This document shows, piece by piece, positions 10,109-19,393 of a DNA stretch of 64,000 nt (its first letter is position 1; every line of letters starts with the position of its first letter). The position numbers and the translations under genes are program-made. Source of the DNA: Leishmania donovani (lineage: Eukaryota > Euglenozoa > Kinetoplastea > Trypanosomatida > Trypanosomatidae); assembly GCF_000227135.1 (NCBI RefSeq), contig NC_018228.1:96970-160969 (forward strand). Reading direction: 5' to 3'. The notes beneath the pieces were generated by a model that had not been told where the DNA came from, made no database searches, and saw only the letters and a list, made by a program, of their open reading frames with translations.

Positions 10109-10981
10109 GCGGTGGCAGAGGAAGCGAGCGTGTGCGTGTGCATCGCTCTCACCATCGTGCCAGACGTCTCTGAGCGGCCTCCTCCCCACCCCCCGCCCTT
10201 TCCGTCTTCGTCCCTTCTCTCTCTCATGCACTTCCGTGCCATTATTTTGTTTTCGTGTGAGTTGTTATTTCCCAACGCGATCACCAACGCGATCACCGCC
10301 CCCTCCCCCCAGCACAGCACAGCAGCAGAAGTGCGGACGCGCTCGGCGTGCGCGTGGGCAACGCTGGTGGGACAACCACGTATGGAGGAATGGGGCGACG
10401 GCGATGGCAGCCCGTTCTACGAGCACCATCACCACCACCACCACCTCTCCCTAGCCAGGTCAGATGCCACTATTACACACACGGACGCGTCTGCTGACGA
10501 CTCCTGCCGCTCTTACCACCACCACCATCACCGCCACCAGCCCCTCCCTCTCACTGTCGGAAAGGGGTGACGGTGGGGAGGGTCGGATGGGGGGCACGTG
10601 ATGACGATATGGCGCCTGCCTCTCTGCGTGTGTCTGTGTGTGTCTTCCACTGTCCTGCGTGCGATGGCCGCGACACAGAGAGAGAGAGCGGAAGACGCCC
10701 TTCTCCTTGCGCCACACACACACTTCGCACCTTCCACAGTCCCCCCCCCCTCTCTCCCTCTTCCTCTGCCCCTCTGACGGTGGTGGTCCCCCATCGCCGT
10801 ATCCGTATGGCCCAACGAGCCACTCTCTGCTGCCGCAAGTACAGCAACAACTGTTGCCGCCTACGTCGCATCTCTCTGTGCGCACGCGTGAGAGTGTGCA
10901 TGTGGTCGGTGCCGACGTGTTGCCCTCCCAAACCCTGGCCGCTGCCGCTGCTGCTGCTGTTTTGTGGGTAGGCTAAGGAAA
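10109..10981. other. Intergenic spacer, no gene seen
   Basis: Holds the divergent 3' UTR of eS7 copy 3 with CAC trinucleotide runs (about 10425-10445 and 10514-10541), a C-rich tract near 10739-10770 and the upstream region of the RING/UBP gene. An AG at 10970-10971 follows a CTG/TTT-rich stretch 11 bases before the next ATG. Confidence 0.6.
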
Positions 10982-13225
10982 ATGGAACTCATGGCCACAA
11001 TGGCCCTAGATCGCGACGCGATCAACACCGTCACGCTTCGCCTGCTACCACCGTCGGCCGCTCCCGGGGCAGCTGTGTCGTCGTGGCTGCTGTGGCACAC
11101 AATCCCGATCACCGCCAGCCTATCTCGCACGCTGAGTCGGCTCGTGTCGATCGAGGCGTCTGCGATGACGCAGATGCCGCTGGACGACACCGCAGACGCT
11201 GCGGCGATGTGCCACTCAGCACACCGCTCGCACGATCGAAAGGCGCGCTCGCCCTCCGCGGCCTCGGCGTCTTCGTCATCGTCGTCGGCCTCGGCGTCAT
11301 CGGCTCTCTCAACGAGGACAAGGCTCACGTGCTCCACCGCGGAAGCCGAGAAGACGAGCTGGATCGAGCTGGCGCGCGTGGGGTACGTTGTGAGCGAGAT
11401 TCACGCCTACTGCATCCTCTTAAAGTGCCGCCGTGCGGCGCAGGCGGCAAGGTTGAAAGCGGCGTTGGAGGAGGGCGCTGCGCTGGGCTTGACGGCGCCG
11501 GTGGAGTACGTGACTGACGCGCGTCCAGTCGTCGTCACGCACTGCGCCTTTGCAGAGCGACGAGGAAGGGCGGAGGCCGTCGACGCCGATGGCACGAGTA
11601 TCACCGGCCACCACCTACCTCGTGTAAGGGCTCGCTGGTGCACCGGCGACCACATGGTCTCCCTATGGGAAGCGATCGCTACCGTATACCCCGTTCGCGG
11701 CAACGGCGGCAGTGGTGGTGATGATGGCGACGGCGACAGTGCCTCGGATGGCGACGGCGAGCATCACGACACTCGCGGGTCGCTACAGCGGCATCATCAG
11801 TATCACCATCATCCATACCATCTGCAGAGCAGCCCGCACACCGCGTCCTCTGCTCCTGTTACGCCTTCTCCAGCGCGGCAGTCGCCTGCTGCATCTTCCG
11901 CGATGCGTAAGGGCGCCGCACCGCCACCGTCGCGGCACGCCTCCGCGGTCACCGTCGCCGCGGCAGCGTCTACACCGAAGCACACCCCGTTGTCTTCGGC
12001 GAAGGCAGCGGGACGAGCGTCGCCGAGTCGCCCCCCACACACGCCGCCTCATCTCCCCCTCACCGGCCGCGGTGGCCGTGGCGGCGTCGACCTTGGCCCG
12101 CTGCTGAGTGGCGACTTCTGCACCATCTGCCTGGACCCGCTTTACCTCAGCGCCTGCGTCACAACGCTCTGCCAGCACTCCTTCCATTTAAGCTGCTACG
12201 CGCAGCTTCCGTCCGGGTCGGCCGAGTGCCCGCTCTGCCGCTTCTCCGTGTACGACCTGCTCAACGATGCGCGCTGCAAGGTGTGCGGCACGTACGAGGA
12301 CCTTTGGGTATGCCTAATCTGCGGCCACGTCGCGTGCGGCCGGGCGCGGCGCGATCATCAGCAGGAGCACTATCATGCGTCGGGACACTCCTGCTCGTGG
12401 CAGAGCACCACGAATCGCATGAGAAACTTGAGCTCCCGCATGTTTCTCCACCAGGAGGTGGCGCTGCTGCTCGAAGAGGACGGTGTCGACGATGCGGCGA
12501 CGGCGGACAGTCCGCACAGCGTCGGTTCCGCTACGCGGCTCCGCAGCGCCGAGGCCGGGACGTCGTCAGAGGAAGCAGCGACAACCGCGATGGGTGGGAC
12601 ACTGTCGCCCTCTGACGCGGATCGCGTGCGGTACATGTCGTGGAGCGACTCACTGGTTGACCACGACCTCCAGGAGGCACTGAACGAGAGCAAAGAAGAG
12701 GCGGTGGCGCAGTACTACACACAGTTCCTGCGTCAGCTCGCAGAGGAGCAGCAGCGGTGGTACGAGGCGAGGCTGGCGGAGCGACGCCGCTGCCGGCGCG
12801 AGAGGCAGATGGCGACAGTCGCCATGGCTGGTGGGCGTCGCGCAGAAAGCGCGTCGTCGTCCGCAGCGGGTTGGTTGTCAAACGTCGCACCATCGGCGCA
12901 CACCGCTCTGCACCGCATTGCCGTGGACGAGCGGCGGCTGCGACGTCGCGTGCTCTCCGAGTACGTGCAGGCGACCATCAGCCTCCTTCAGGCGGCCCAG
13001 CGCGAGTATGCCGGCATGACTCACACGCTCAGGGCCGCCCGCGATGATGCACAGCAGCAGGTGCTTCTCCGGTCGCACTTCAACTCCGGGCTTATGGCAC
13101 AGGTGGAGCGAGTACGCCAGCGCACACGAGAGTTGCAGCGCAAAGGCGAAACGGCCGCACAGCAGAAGGCGGCTGAGGAGGCGGAGCTGCAGCGTCTCGT
13201 TGATGAGGCGTTGTCGTCGCTGTGA
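10982..13225 (+). CDS. BRAP2/ETP1-type RING and UBP zinc-finger protein
   Basis: A 747-residue protein from ATG 10982, the first ATG after a plausible splice acceptor. Residues about 115-190 resemble the N-terminal RRM-like region of BRAP2 proteins. A RING finger follows at 380-419 (CTIC at 380-383, CPLC at 416-419 with Cys/His ligands between), then a UBP-type zinc finger from 432 (CKVC) to about 471, and a Gln/Glu/Arg-rich coiled coil to the end. This RING-UBP-coiled-coil order is that of BRCA1-associated protein 2, a ubiquitin E3 ligase whose UBP finger binds ubiquitin. A role as E3 ligase is inferred from architecture. Unlike the human protein it has a long Ser/Ala/Pro-rich, His-rich disordered insert between about residues 240 and 370. 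Confidence 0.85.
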   Translation: MELMATMALDRDAINTVTLRLLPPSAAPGAAVSSWLLWHTIPITASLSRTLSRLVSIEASAMTQMPLDDTADAAAMCHSAHRSHDRKARSPSAASASSSSSSASASSALSTRTRLTCSTAEAEKTSWIELARVGYVVSEIHAYCILLKCRRAAQAARLKAALEEGAALGLTAPVEYVTDARPVVVTHCAFAERRGRAEAVDADGTSITGHHLPRVRARWCTGDHMVSLWEAIATVYPVRGNGGSGGDDGDGDSASDGDGEHHDTRGSLQRHHQYHHHPYHLQSSPHTASSAPVTPSPARQSPAASSAMRKGAAPPPSRHASAVTVAAAASTPKHTPLSSAKAAGRASPSRPPHTPPHLPLTGRGGRGGVDLGPLLSGDFCTICLDPLYLSACVTTLCQHSFHLSCYAQLPSGSAECPLCRFSVYDLLNDARCKVCGTYEDLWVCLICGHVACGRARRDHQQEHYHASGHSCSWQSTTNRMRNLSSRMFLHQEVALLLEEDGVDDAATADSPHSVGSATRLRSAEAGTSSEEAATTAMGGTLSPSDADRVRYMSWSDSLVDHDLQEALNESKEEAVAQYYTQFLRQLAEEQQRWYEARLAERRRCRRERQMATVAMAGGRRAESASSSAAGWLSNVAPSAHTALHRIAVDERRLRRRVLSEYVQATISLLQAAQREYAGMTHTLRAARDDAQQQVLLRSHFNSGLMAQVERVRQRTRELQRKGETAAQQKAAEEAELQRLVDEALSSL

Positions 13226-14555
13226 CGGGCCACGCCGTGTATCCGCCCCCCCCCACCCCCCCCCCCCCCACACACACACACCTTCGTTCACAGCCCCCGA
13301 GGGCCATTCGCCATGCCGTCTCCTTGTCGTTCTGATCTCCTCCGTGGTGCGTTGTCCGTGTGTGCACCCGGCGACTCCGTGGGTCGGCACACATGCACAC
13401 GCACATATCTATCTGTGTGCGCGCAGGGGCATCAGAACAAGATGATCACGAAGGCGATGGAAGGCGGTGACAACTTTTCCTCTTGTGCATACGTATGACT
13501 GCGCGCCTGCACTGCGGCAGGCTCCCTCTCACCCGTCATGTAAACACTTCACGCGCGCACAAGCACACGTCCACGGCGGTCATCTCCGTTGTTTCGCGCA
13601 TCTCTCTTGCTGCTTGCCACCGATGCCGCTGCTTCGTGGCTCCCCCACAGTGAAGCCGCACCTCATCACTCCCAGCCACACACGTGCAGGTGTGTGTGCG
13701 CAACAAGCACAAACACAGGAAGCCGAAGGCGTGCCTTGGGCATGCTGACGACGCGCTCCCCTCCCCCACCCCACCCCACCCCACCCCCTGCCTGGGCGTG
13801 CGCTCCTCCTTGCCGTCGTCTCTCTGTCCTACGCCAGCAACCGAGTGTGTGTGCACACATCGCCCCTCCTCCCATCCTACACGCATACACACACACACAC
13901 ACACACACACGGGCCAGAGGTCCGGTCGACGCTGACGACGATGCCCGACTCGCTTCATGGTCTCTAATGCAACGCCCTCGCACACGCTCCTCCCCCGCCC
14001 TTCTCTCCCTCTCTCACCACAAACGCGCACTCACACACACACGATAACAGCGCGCTGCTGGGATCTGTATAACGTTCTATCCGCGTTCGATCCGCATCTC
14101 TCGCCCTCTGCCTCGTCCCCTTCCCTCCTACTGCTCCTTGAAAACTCACCTGCTTCCTCATTCCTGCGCACGCACGCACGCACGCGCTCTCTTCTCTCTA
14201 CTCACCGCGCAGAGCTTCCTCATCACCTGTGCGCCGCAGCCACACACACACACACACACGCATACGCATACGCAAGCGGCCACCGGTTCGTGCCTCGTTG
14301 CATCCTGCGTTGTTTCTCTCGTTCTCGGGAGAGGGATCGCTCTTAAGCCGTCGCCTTCTTGTTGTTGTTGGAAGCCCGCGCGGTGGATGTGTTGCCGCTC
14401 TTGTGCTCGCCGCCGCATCTTGTGCACTCGGAGCGGACGTTGCGAGGTCCATCCGTCACCGTCGCGTCTCTCATTTTCTCTTGCTGCGTAGAGAGTGAGG
14501 CACGCCATACCCACCACACCTATACATACGTAGACAGGTGCACGGCACGCGCGCG
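13226..14555. other. Intergenic spacer, no gene seen
   Basis: About 1.3 kb of 3' UTR and 5' flank rich in simple repeats: poly-C then CA at 13245-13281, CCCCA repeats at about 13767-13790, CA runs at 13887-13911 and 14240-14260. ORFs on both strands here are repeat-driven. A pyrimidine tract with AG at 14490-14491 precedes the transporter gene, with no ATG between it and 14556. Confidence 0.6.
14461..14491 (+). promoter_or_regulatory. Candidate trans-splice acceptor for the transporter
   Basis: A CT-rich tract (CTCTCATTTTCTCTTGCTGC region) ends in AG at 14490-14491; the first ATG downstream is the chosen start at 14556. Confidence 0.45.
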
Positions 14556-16325
14556 ATGGAAGCGAACGTGACCGTCACCACCAAGCCGTACAAGCCGGCG
14601 GCGTCCATCTATGATGCGTGGAAGGAGACGCTGCTGCCCTTTCTCGTCCCGGCGACGGTGCTCAGCGCCTGGCCCATGATCATGCTTATCCGAGATCGCA
14701 ATCGCGTCCCGATCAAGCTGCTCACGATCGCCGCGCTCGTCTCGCTGGCCGACGGCCTCCTTGGCAGCTGCGCCTTCCCGCTGCAACATCAATACGCCTT
14801 CTCCCTCTCCGCGAACTCGGCCTTCTTCTATGCAGGCACCGTCACCTACTGGCTTAGCGGCGCAGCCCTGAGTCCGCTGATGGAGATGTGGGGGTGCCAG
14901 CGCTCCTGCATGGCGCTGGCCATCGCGGGTGCTGCTGGTGCATGGGGTAGTGGGCAGAGCATCGCTCTCTTCGTTCTCTGTGGCCGTATTGCCACCGCAG
15001 CAGCCACGTCTGGTCTCTCGACGTGGGTCGAGTGCGCGCTCTACCACGAGGCGCACGTGCACCATTGCCCTTCCGCCGCCGCCGGCGATGACAAGGGTAT
15101 GGTGGACAGCAACGGTGGTGAGGCGCTCGGCGGTAGCGGTGCGCTCACGATCTTCCATCAGGTACGTCCTGCCATGTTGTTGTTTTCCATGATCGCGTCG
15201 CAGTACGTGATGGCGGTGACGCCGACGGTGTCAGTGGCGCCGTGCTGGGTGGCGCTCCTGTGCTACATAGGCGTGTTCGTCGTTGCCTGGGGCCTCGCTG
15301 CGCTACCTGCAACCTCGGCTGCCGGATCGTCGTGGTGGACGGGATCGAACCCCTTCCACGTAACCGGCGGCGGCGGCGGCAACGGCGTGCATGCAAAGAA
15401 CGCGAGCATGAAAGATGCCTCATCGAGCACCTCGGAGTTTGAAAGCACGGTGGCGATGCTACTGCCGGGCGTGGCGCTGAGCTGCTGCAGCGCGGGCGGC
15501 TCGCGACTGGCCTCGTCGAAGCACATGCTGCGGCACTACGTGCACGCCTACAGCACCTCAATCCGGACACTGTGCATGCCGCGATATCTTGCCCGCCACA
15601 TCGTGGACATCGTCTTTGGCGCCGCCTTCCTTACGGGATCGCTGCTGTGGGTGCCAACGCTGGAGCTGTACGACGACAGCATCCCGTTCGGCTTTGTGTT
15701 TGAACTGTTCATGATCGCCACCTTCCTCGGCAGCACCTTCTCGCTTCCGGTGTGGGCCGTCGGCGGCGCAGAGGCGGCGCTGGTGGTCCTCCTCAGCCTC
15801 AGCGAGCGCACGCTCTCCACCTCGCGCGACTACGCCATCCCAGTGACGATCATGCTCGGCGGCATCGTGCTGCACCTCACGCACGGCTGTGTCCTCACCA
15901 TGGGCAGCTTGTGGCGCGCCGAGTACCCGATCTCTAGCGCGCCACTCACGCTCTTGTTCTTGCTAAAGGCCGCCACCGGCGTCCTCGGGTGGGTCTTCCT
16001 CAACGCCATCGACGGCAAGTATATGGAGGACGCCTTCTTCTTTGAGGCGCAGTGGATGTGGGTGCTGATGTGGGTGGAGGCGGTGGCGCTGACGCAGTAC
16101 ATCGTCGCGCGCATGGCTCCCGGTTGTGGCCGCCACGCCAACGGCGCGGCCATCGCGAAAGACGGCGGTGCGGCGCTGTTGCAGAAGCCGGATAGCGGTA
16201 GCGTCAAGGACCTGAGCGGCAACGGTATGAAGGAGACGGTGGTGGCAGGGGGGCCAACGGTGCGTCTCCAGACCGACATGCTCTCGCACGCGCCGTTCAA
16301 CGGCGCGGAGACCGCGAAAATGTAG
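14556..16325 (+). CDS. MFSD5/MOT2-like major facilitator membrane transporter
   Basis: A 589-residue protein ending TAG, with about ten to twelve hydrophobic segments, for example near residues 22-42, 50-68, 85-105, 118-145, 205-225, 232-252, 355-380, 390-410 and 450-475. The segment after the fourth helix (GRIATAAATSGLSTWVEC followed by ALYHEAH) resembles the MFSD5/MOT2 family, whose algal member transports molybdate. A long hydrophilic Gly/Ser-rich loop lies near residues 265-330, and the C-terminal 60 residues are soluble. Substrate cannot be inferred. The start is the first ATG after a plausible splice acceptor. The family call rests on visual similarity only; an unspecified 12-TM carrier is the fallback. 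A long hairpin-forming repeat begins 54 bases after the stop. Confidence 0.75.
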   Translation: MEANVTVTTKPYKPAASIYDAWKETLLPFLVPATVLSAWPMIMLIRDRNRVPIKLLTIAALVSLADGLLGSCAFPLQHQYAFSLSANSAFFYAGTVTYWLSGAALSPLMEMWGCQRSCMALAIAGAAGAWGSGQSIALFVLCGRIATAAATSGLSTWVECALYHEAHVHHCPSAAAGDDKGMVDSNGGEALGGSGALTIFHQVRPAMLLFSMIASQYVMAVTPTVSVAPCWVALLCYIGVFVVAWGLAALPATSAAGSSWWTGSNPFHVTGGGGGNGVHAKNASMKDASSSTSEFESTVAMLLPGVALSCCSAGGSRLASSKHMLRHYVHAYSTSIRTLCMPRYLARHIVDIVFGAAFLTGSLLWVPTLELYDDSIPFGFVFELFMIATFLGSTFSLPVWAVGGAEAALVVLLSLSERTLSTSRDYAIPVTIMLGGIVLHLTHGCVLTMGSLWRAEYPISSAPLTLLFLLKAATGVLGWVFLNAIDGKYMEDAFFFEAQWMWVLMWVEAVALTQYIVARMAPGCGRHANGAAIAKDGGAALLQKPDSGSVKDLSGNGMKETVVAGGPTVRLQTDMLSHAPFNGAETAKM

Positions 16326-16378
16326 ATGCCGTGTTACTCGGCGAGGCTGCAGGAGCGGCGTTACGAAGCGCAGACCGC

Positions 16379-16618
16379 CGAAGAGGAGTGGAGGGGGAGG
16401 GAGAGGGGCAGAAGGGAAAAGCGGGGCAGCGCTTTTCCCTTGTTGGGGGTTTGGGTGCACGCACAGCGGAGGCGCGCCATCCATCCCGATCGTTCTCAGC
16501 GGCACAACCGGCCGCTGGTTGCGCGCCTCCGCTGTGCGTGCACCCAAACCCCCAACAACGAGAAGCGCTGCCCCGCTTTTCCCTTCTGCTCCTCTCCCTC
16601 CCCCTCCACTCCTCTTCG
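16379..16618. repeat. Long inverted repeat in transporter 3' UTR
   Basis: The left arm 16379-16477 and right arm 16521-16618 are reverse complements over about 98 bases with only a handful of mismatches, around a 43-base loop (16478-16520). It starts 54 bases after the transporter stop codon, so it should lie in its 3' UTR and form a very stable RNA hairpin. Confidence 0.9.
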
Positions 16619-17151
16619 CGCTGTCTGTGCGCGAGGTCCACCGCTGGCCATGCACCGTGTATGCCTGTGACTCCCTTGCGTAACGCGGAGGGCGATAAGC
16701 CGATTGCAGCGCACCGGTGGGGTGTGCGTGCAGGAGCCTCTGTGTGAGTGAGTGTGTGTGGGTGGGTGTCCCTCTTTCTCTGTGTCTTCTACATTGTTCC
16801 TCTCTCTTTCTTTGTTGTTTTCGGGATGCCGATGTCGTCGTTGCCGTCCATGGTGCTCGATGCCGGATCTGCTGGATGCGCGTGCGGTCGTCATCGCTGT
16901 CGGTTGTGGGGCGGAGGATGGGTGCTTGTATTCGCGTAAGAGGTTCCCTCATAGCAGTGCTCCTTTTTCTCTGTGAGTGGTCGTGGTGGTGGTTGGTCCC
17001 GCACGTGCTCGCCCTCTGGCCCCACCCCGGCCCTCTCACGCGGTGCACCCTTCACGAGCACACCCGCACGCACCAGAGGGCAGCATGGCTGCGTGCGTCT
17101 GTAATGTGTGGCGGGTTGGGGACCGGCGTGCCTTCCTTCTTGCGCCCTCAG

Positions 17152-17185
17152 CACCCCCTCATATAGATATCTATATGAGGGGGTG
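17152..17185. repeat. Perfect 34-bp palindrome
   Basis: The half-site CACCCCCTCATATAGAT at 17152-17168 is followed directly by its exact reverse complement, 17169-17185, with no spacer. It could form a cruciform in DNA or a hairpin in RNA. Confidence 0.95.
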
Positions 17186-17829
17186 TGCATGGAGAAAGTG
17201 TCTCTTGCACCTCCTCGACAGACGTGCACACGCATACACGCGAGCCGTGCGGTGCGTCTGTGTAGACCTGTGTGGGTGGGTGGGTGTGGGCGAAGCTCAA
17301 GCGTGCAAGGGGTGAGTGCGTGTCGCTGACCTTGTGAGCGGAAGTCGATCAACGATCAGACAATGTGGACCACGGATGATGACGTACACCTGACGAGAAG
17401 GTGTTGAGGGGGGGGGTGGAGTTGGAACGACGATGCCCGGGGCCGAAGGCGGAGGTATCGGACTGTGCGTTGCACGGTGCCACATGTGTGCGCAAGTGTA
17501 TAAGACCTGGAACGCTCCCCTCCCCCTTCACGCCCTCTGTTCTTTCCGTCTTCGCACAGGCCACACATGCGCGCCGGCGCAGAGTGGTGCCGCCGTGCCG
17601 TCCCGCCAAGCACAAACGCCGCCCCTCCCCCCCTCCCCACAAACTGTTTGCAGAAGGTGAAGCGTCGTGCGGTGGGACTACCCCGCGCGGTTTCTGACCC
17701 GGGGAAGAGAGCTTGATCAGCCGACCTTCCAAGCTACTCGAGGACGAACTCAAGCGCCACACAGCAAAGGTCTTCCGCATCAGGAGCACACCACTCATGC
17801 TCCCGGGGGGGGGGGGGGGGGGCCGCGCT

Positions 17830-17928
17830 NNNNNNNNNNNNNNNNNNNNNNNNNNNNNNNNNNNNNNNNNNNNNNNNNNNNNNNNNNNNNNNNNNNNNNN
17901 NNNNNNNNNNNNNNNNNNNNNNNNNNNN
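17830..17928. other. Assembly gap (99 N) after a poly-G run
   Basis: The gap follows 18 consecutive G and seven more bases, so it is likely a sequencing drop-out of fixed placeholder length. Confidence 0.9.
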
Positions 17929-17956
17929 GGACGTGTAGCAGATCGCGGCAGCAGAT

Positions 17957-18106
17957 ATGTCTGTCATCGGGCAAGCTGTGGCTCAGATGAAGACGAACAT
18001 GGAAGCGGTCGTCAAGCATTTGCGCCACCACAGAGGTCCACCGCGAAGAGAGCAACAATGGCAGTCCAAGCGAGGCAACGGGGACCGAAAGGGTGGAGGC
18101 CAATAA
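17957..18106 (+). other. Short coding-like fragment, possible gene remnant
   Basis: A 49-codon ORF (start MSVIGQAVAQMKTNMEAV, basic Gln/Arg/Gly-rich end) has a more balanced amino-acid make-up than the repeat-driven ORFs around it. The frame has a TAG at 17936 just after the N gap. A coding-like stretch (SRPSKLLEDELKRHTAKVF) also occurs before the gap at about 17713-17790. These could be pieces of one decayed gene or retroelement. No family is recognised. Confidence 0.2.
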
Positions 18107-18713
18107 TGCTAGCAGCAACAGCAGCCTCCTGTTCCTGCACGGCGCCCTCCGCACGCCGGCCTGCCACTGTATCTCGGTGCAAAGGCCGGGTGTTCCACAT
18201 CGAAGGGAGGCCCAAAACGTGAGGGACAGAGTCAAGCGGATCGGAGAGCGCAGGAGCGGGTCACAACACAGAATGACGGCGAAGCCGCGCGAGGCTATGC
18301 GATGGTGTGTGTGTGTGTGTGTGTGGTGGGTGGTTGGGGAGGAGGGGTGCACACGGTCGTAGCTCAGTGGACGGCCCGAACAGAGGCGCAGGATGACGCC
18401 TTGAGAACCGCGGCGGCCCCAGCGCGAGGCCGGAGAGCGGTGGAGGGGCCCGCCGCCAGCAAGGGTTCCGGACCTGCTGTCTAACGGTGAGTGCTTCCAC
18501 AGCGAAGCACTCGGCCTATGTAGAGCCTCGGGCATCTGTGTCGTGGTTGTGGTCCCTGATCGCGGCACAAGAGCTGGCGGAGAGTAGAGGCCTGATTATG
18601 CGCGTAGCACTGGGCCACGGCTCATTGTTTTTTTTTTTTTGGTGTTGTCGGGAACCGTGTCAGTGCAGCGGACTCGATTCGTTCTGAGGGGGGCGTACAA
18701 ACTTGATCCGCAT

Positions 18714-18976
18714 CACACATCTCCTTGGCACAGCGCCATGCACGACATGGCCGCTGACGTCCGTAGCCCTAACTCGCGCTCTGCCGGGGCACTCCCTGAC
18801 GTCACAGATGCTCGGCCCTGGTCGCCATCACAGGTGGTTCCGGCATGGGCCGGGACGGCGGAGGGAGGAGTGGGGGGTGGGTGGGTGGGTGGGCGCCCTG
18901 CAGCCTGAGGTACCCCCCCCCCCACGCACGGAGGTGTGGGCGCGTGTGTGTGTGTGTGTCTGTGCGCCGCCGCCTC
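18714..18976 (+). repeat. Dispersed repeat, copy A
   Basis: From about 18734 to 18976 this matches 35792-36204 (copy B) almost base for base: a block around CCATGCACGACATGGCC, a CCCTGGTCGCC block, a GGGT G-run (18872-18893), a poly-C tract after GAGGTA, a GT run and an end in GCGCCGCCGCC. Sequence further left is only weakly similar. Location, size and degeneracy fit the SIDER class of Leishmania retroposon remnants, but this was not checked against a consensus. Confidence 0.75.
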
Positions 18977-19339
18977 ACCCCACAACGATACACGCGCGTG
19001 ATTGAGCAGAAAATACATACACGCACGCGCACAGATGCCTTCGTCCCCTTCTCCTTCTCCTCCCAACCGGCCTCAAATTTTGTTGCCGCCCTGCCCCCTC
19101 CCCTTCCCTCAGTCCCTCTATCTACGTGTCTGAGCCTCACCACATTCTAACCACACAGGGCTCCTGCGCCGGCACGCACTGCCACGATCACCGCCTCTAC
19201 CGCCCACCTACCCACCGCCTCTCCTCCGTACCGGCCTTCCCGTGTTTGCCTTGAAGACTCGCCGGCTCGTTCACCACCGCCGTCGATAGCCGCACCGCAA
19301 CACGAAACAGTGCACTGCTGTCCGACGGCTCCACACCCG

Positions 19340-19386
19340 TCTCTCTTTTCCGGATTCCTCCCCTCCTCGTCATTCTCCCGTGGAAG
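19340..19386 (+). promoter_or_regulatory. Candidate trans-splice acceptor for nicotinamidase
   Basis: A CT-rich tract ends in AG at 19385-19386, only 7 bases before the chosen ATG at 19394. A nearby alternative acceptor further upstream is possible. Confidence 0.4.
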
Positions 19387-19393
19387 GCCCCGC

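Larger units (their letters stand above)
7143..10142 (+). repeat. Tandem eS7 gene array
   Basis: Two near-identical units, each an eS7 ORF followed by the same 3' flank, plus a third 3' portion. The third portion shares only about 34 bases past the stop codon before its 3' flank diverges (at about 10143), so it is a distinct last copy. Unit length from copy 1 to copy 2 is 1817 bases as assembled, which includes the mis-sized gap. True copy number cannot be read from this draft. Confidence 0.8.
16326..19393. other. Unusual 3.1-kb spacer with hairpins, repeat and gap
   Basis: No convincing intact gene. It holds the long inverted repeat 16379-16618, a perfect palindrome 17152-17185, a potential G-quadruplex at 17274-17290, a run of 18 G (17805-17822) next to an N gap, a short coding-like fragment near 17957-18106, and a dispersed repeat at 18714-18976. 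The right end is the CT-rich 5' flank of nicotinamidase. Confidence 0.7.

Noticed and set aside
10964..10981. Extension of the RING/UBP gene to a GTG upstream of the first ATG
   Set aside because: Nuclear genes here should start at ATG. The same reasoning removed GTG starts before the transporter, nicotinamidase, capping-like, FACS1, FACS-like and 58733 genes.
13245..13281. Tandem CA, GT and poly-C arrays considered as CRISPR-like or satellite arrays
   Set aside because: They are plain microsatellites without spacers, and the organism is a eukaryote.
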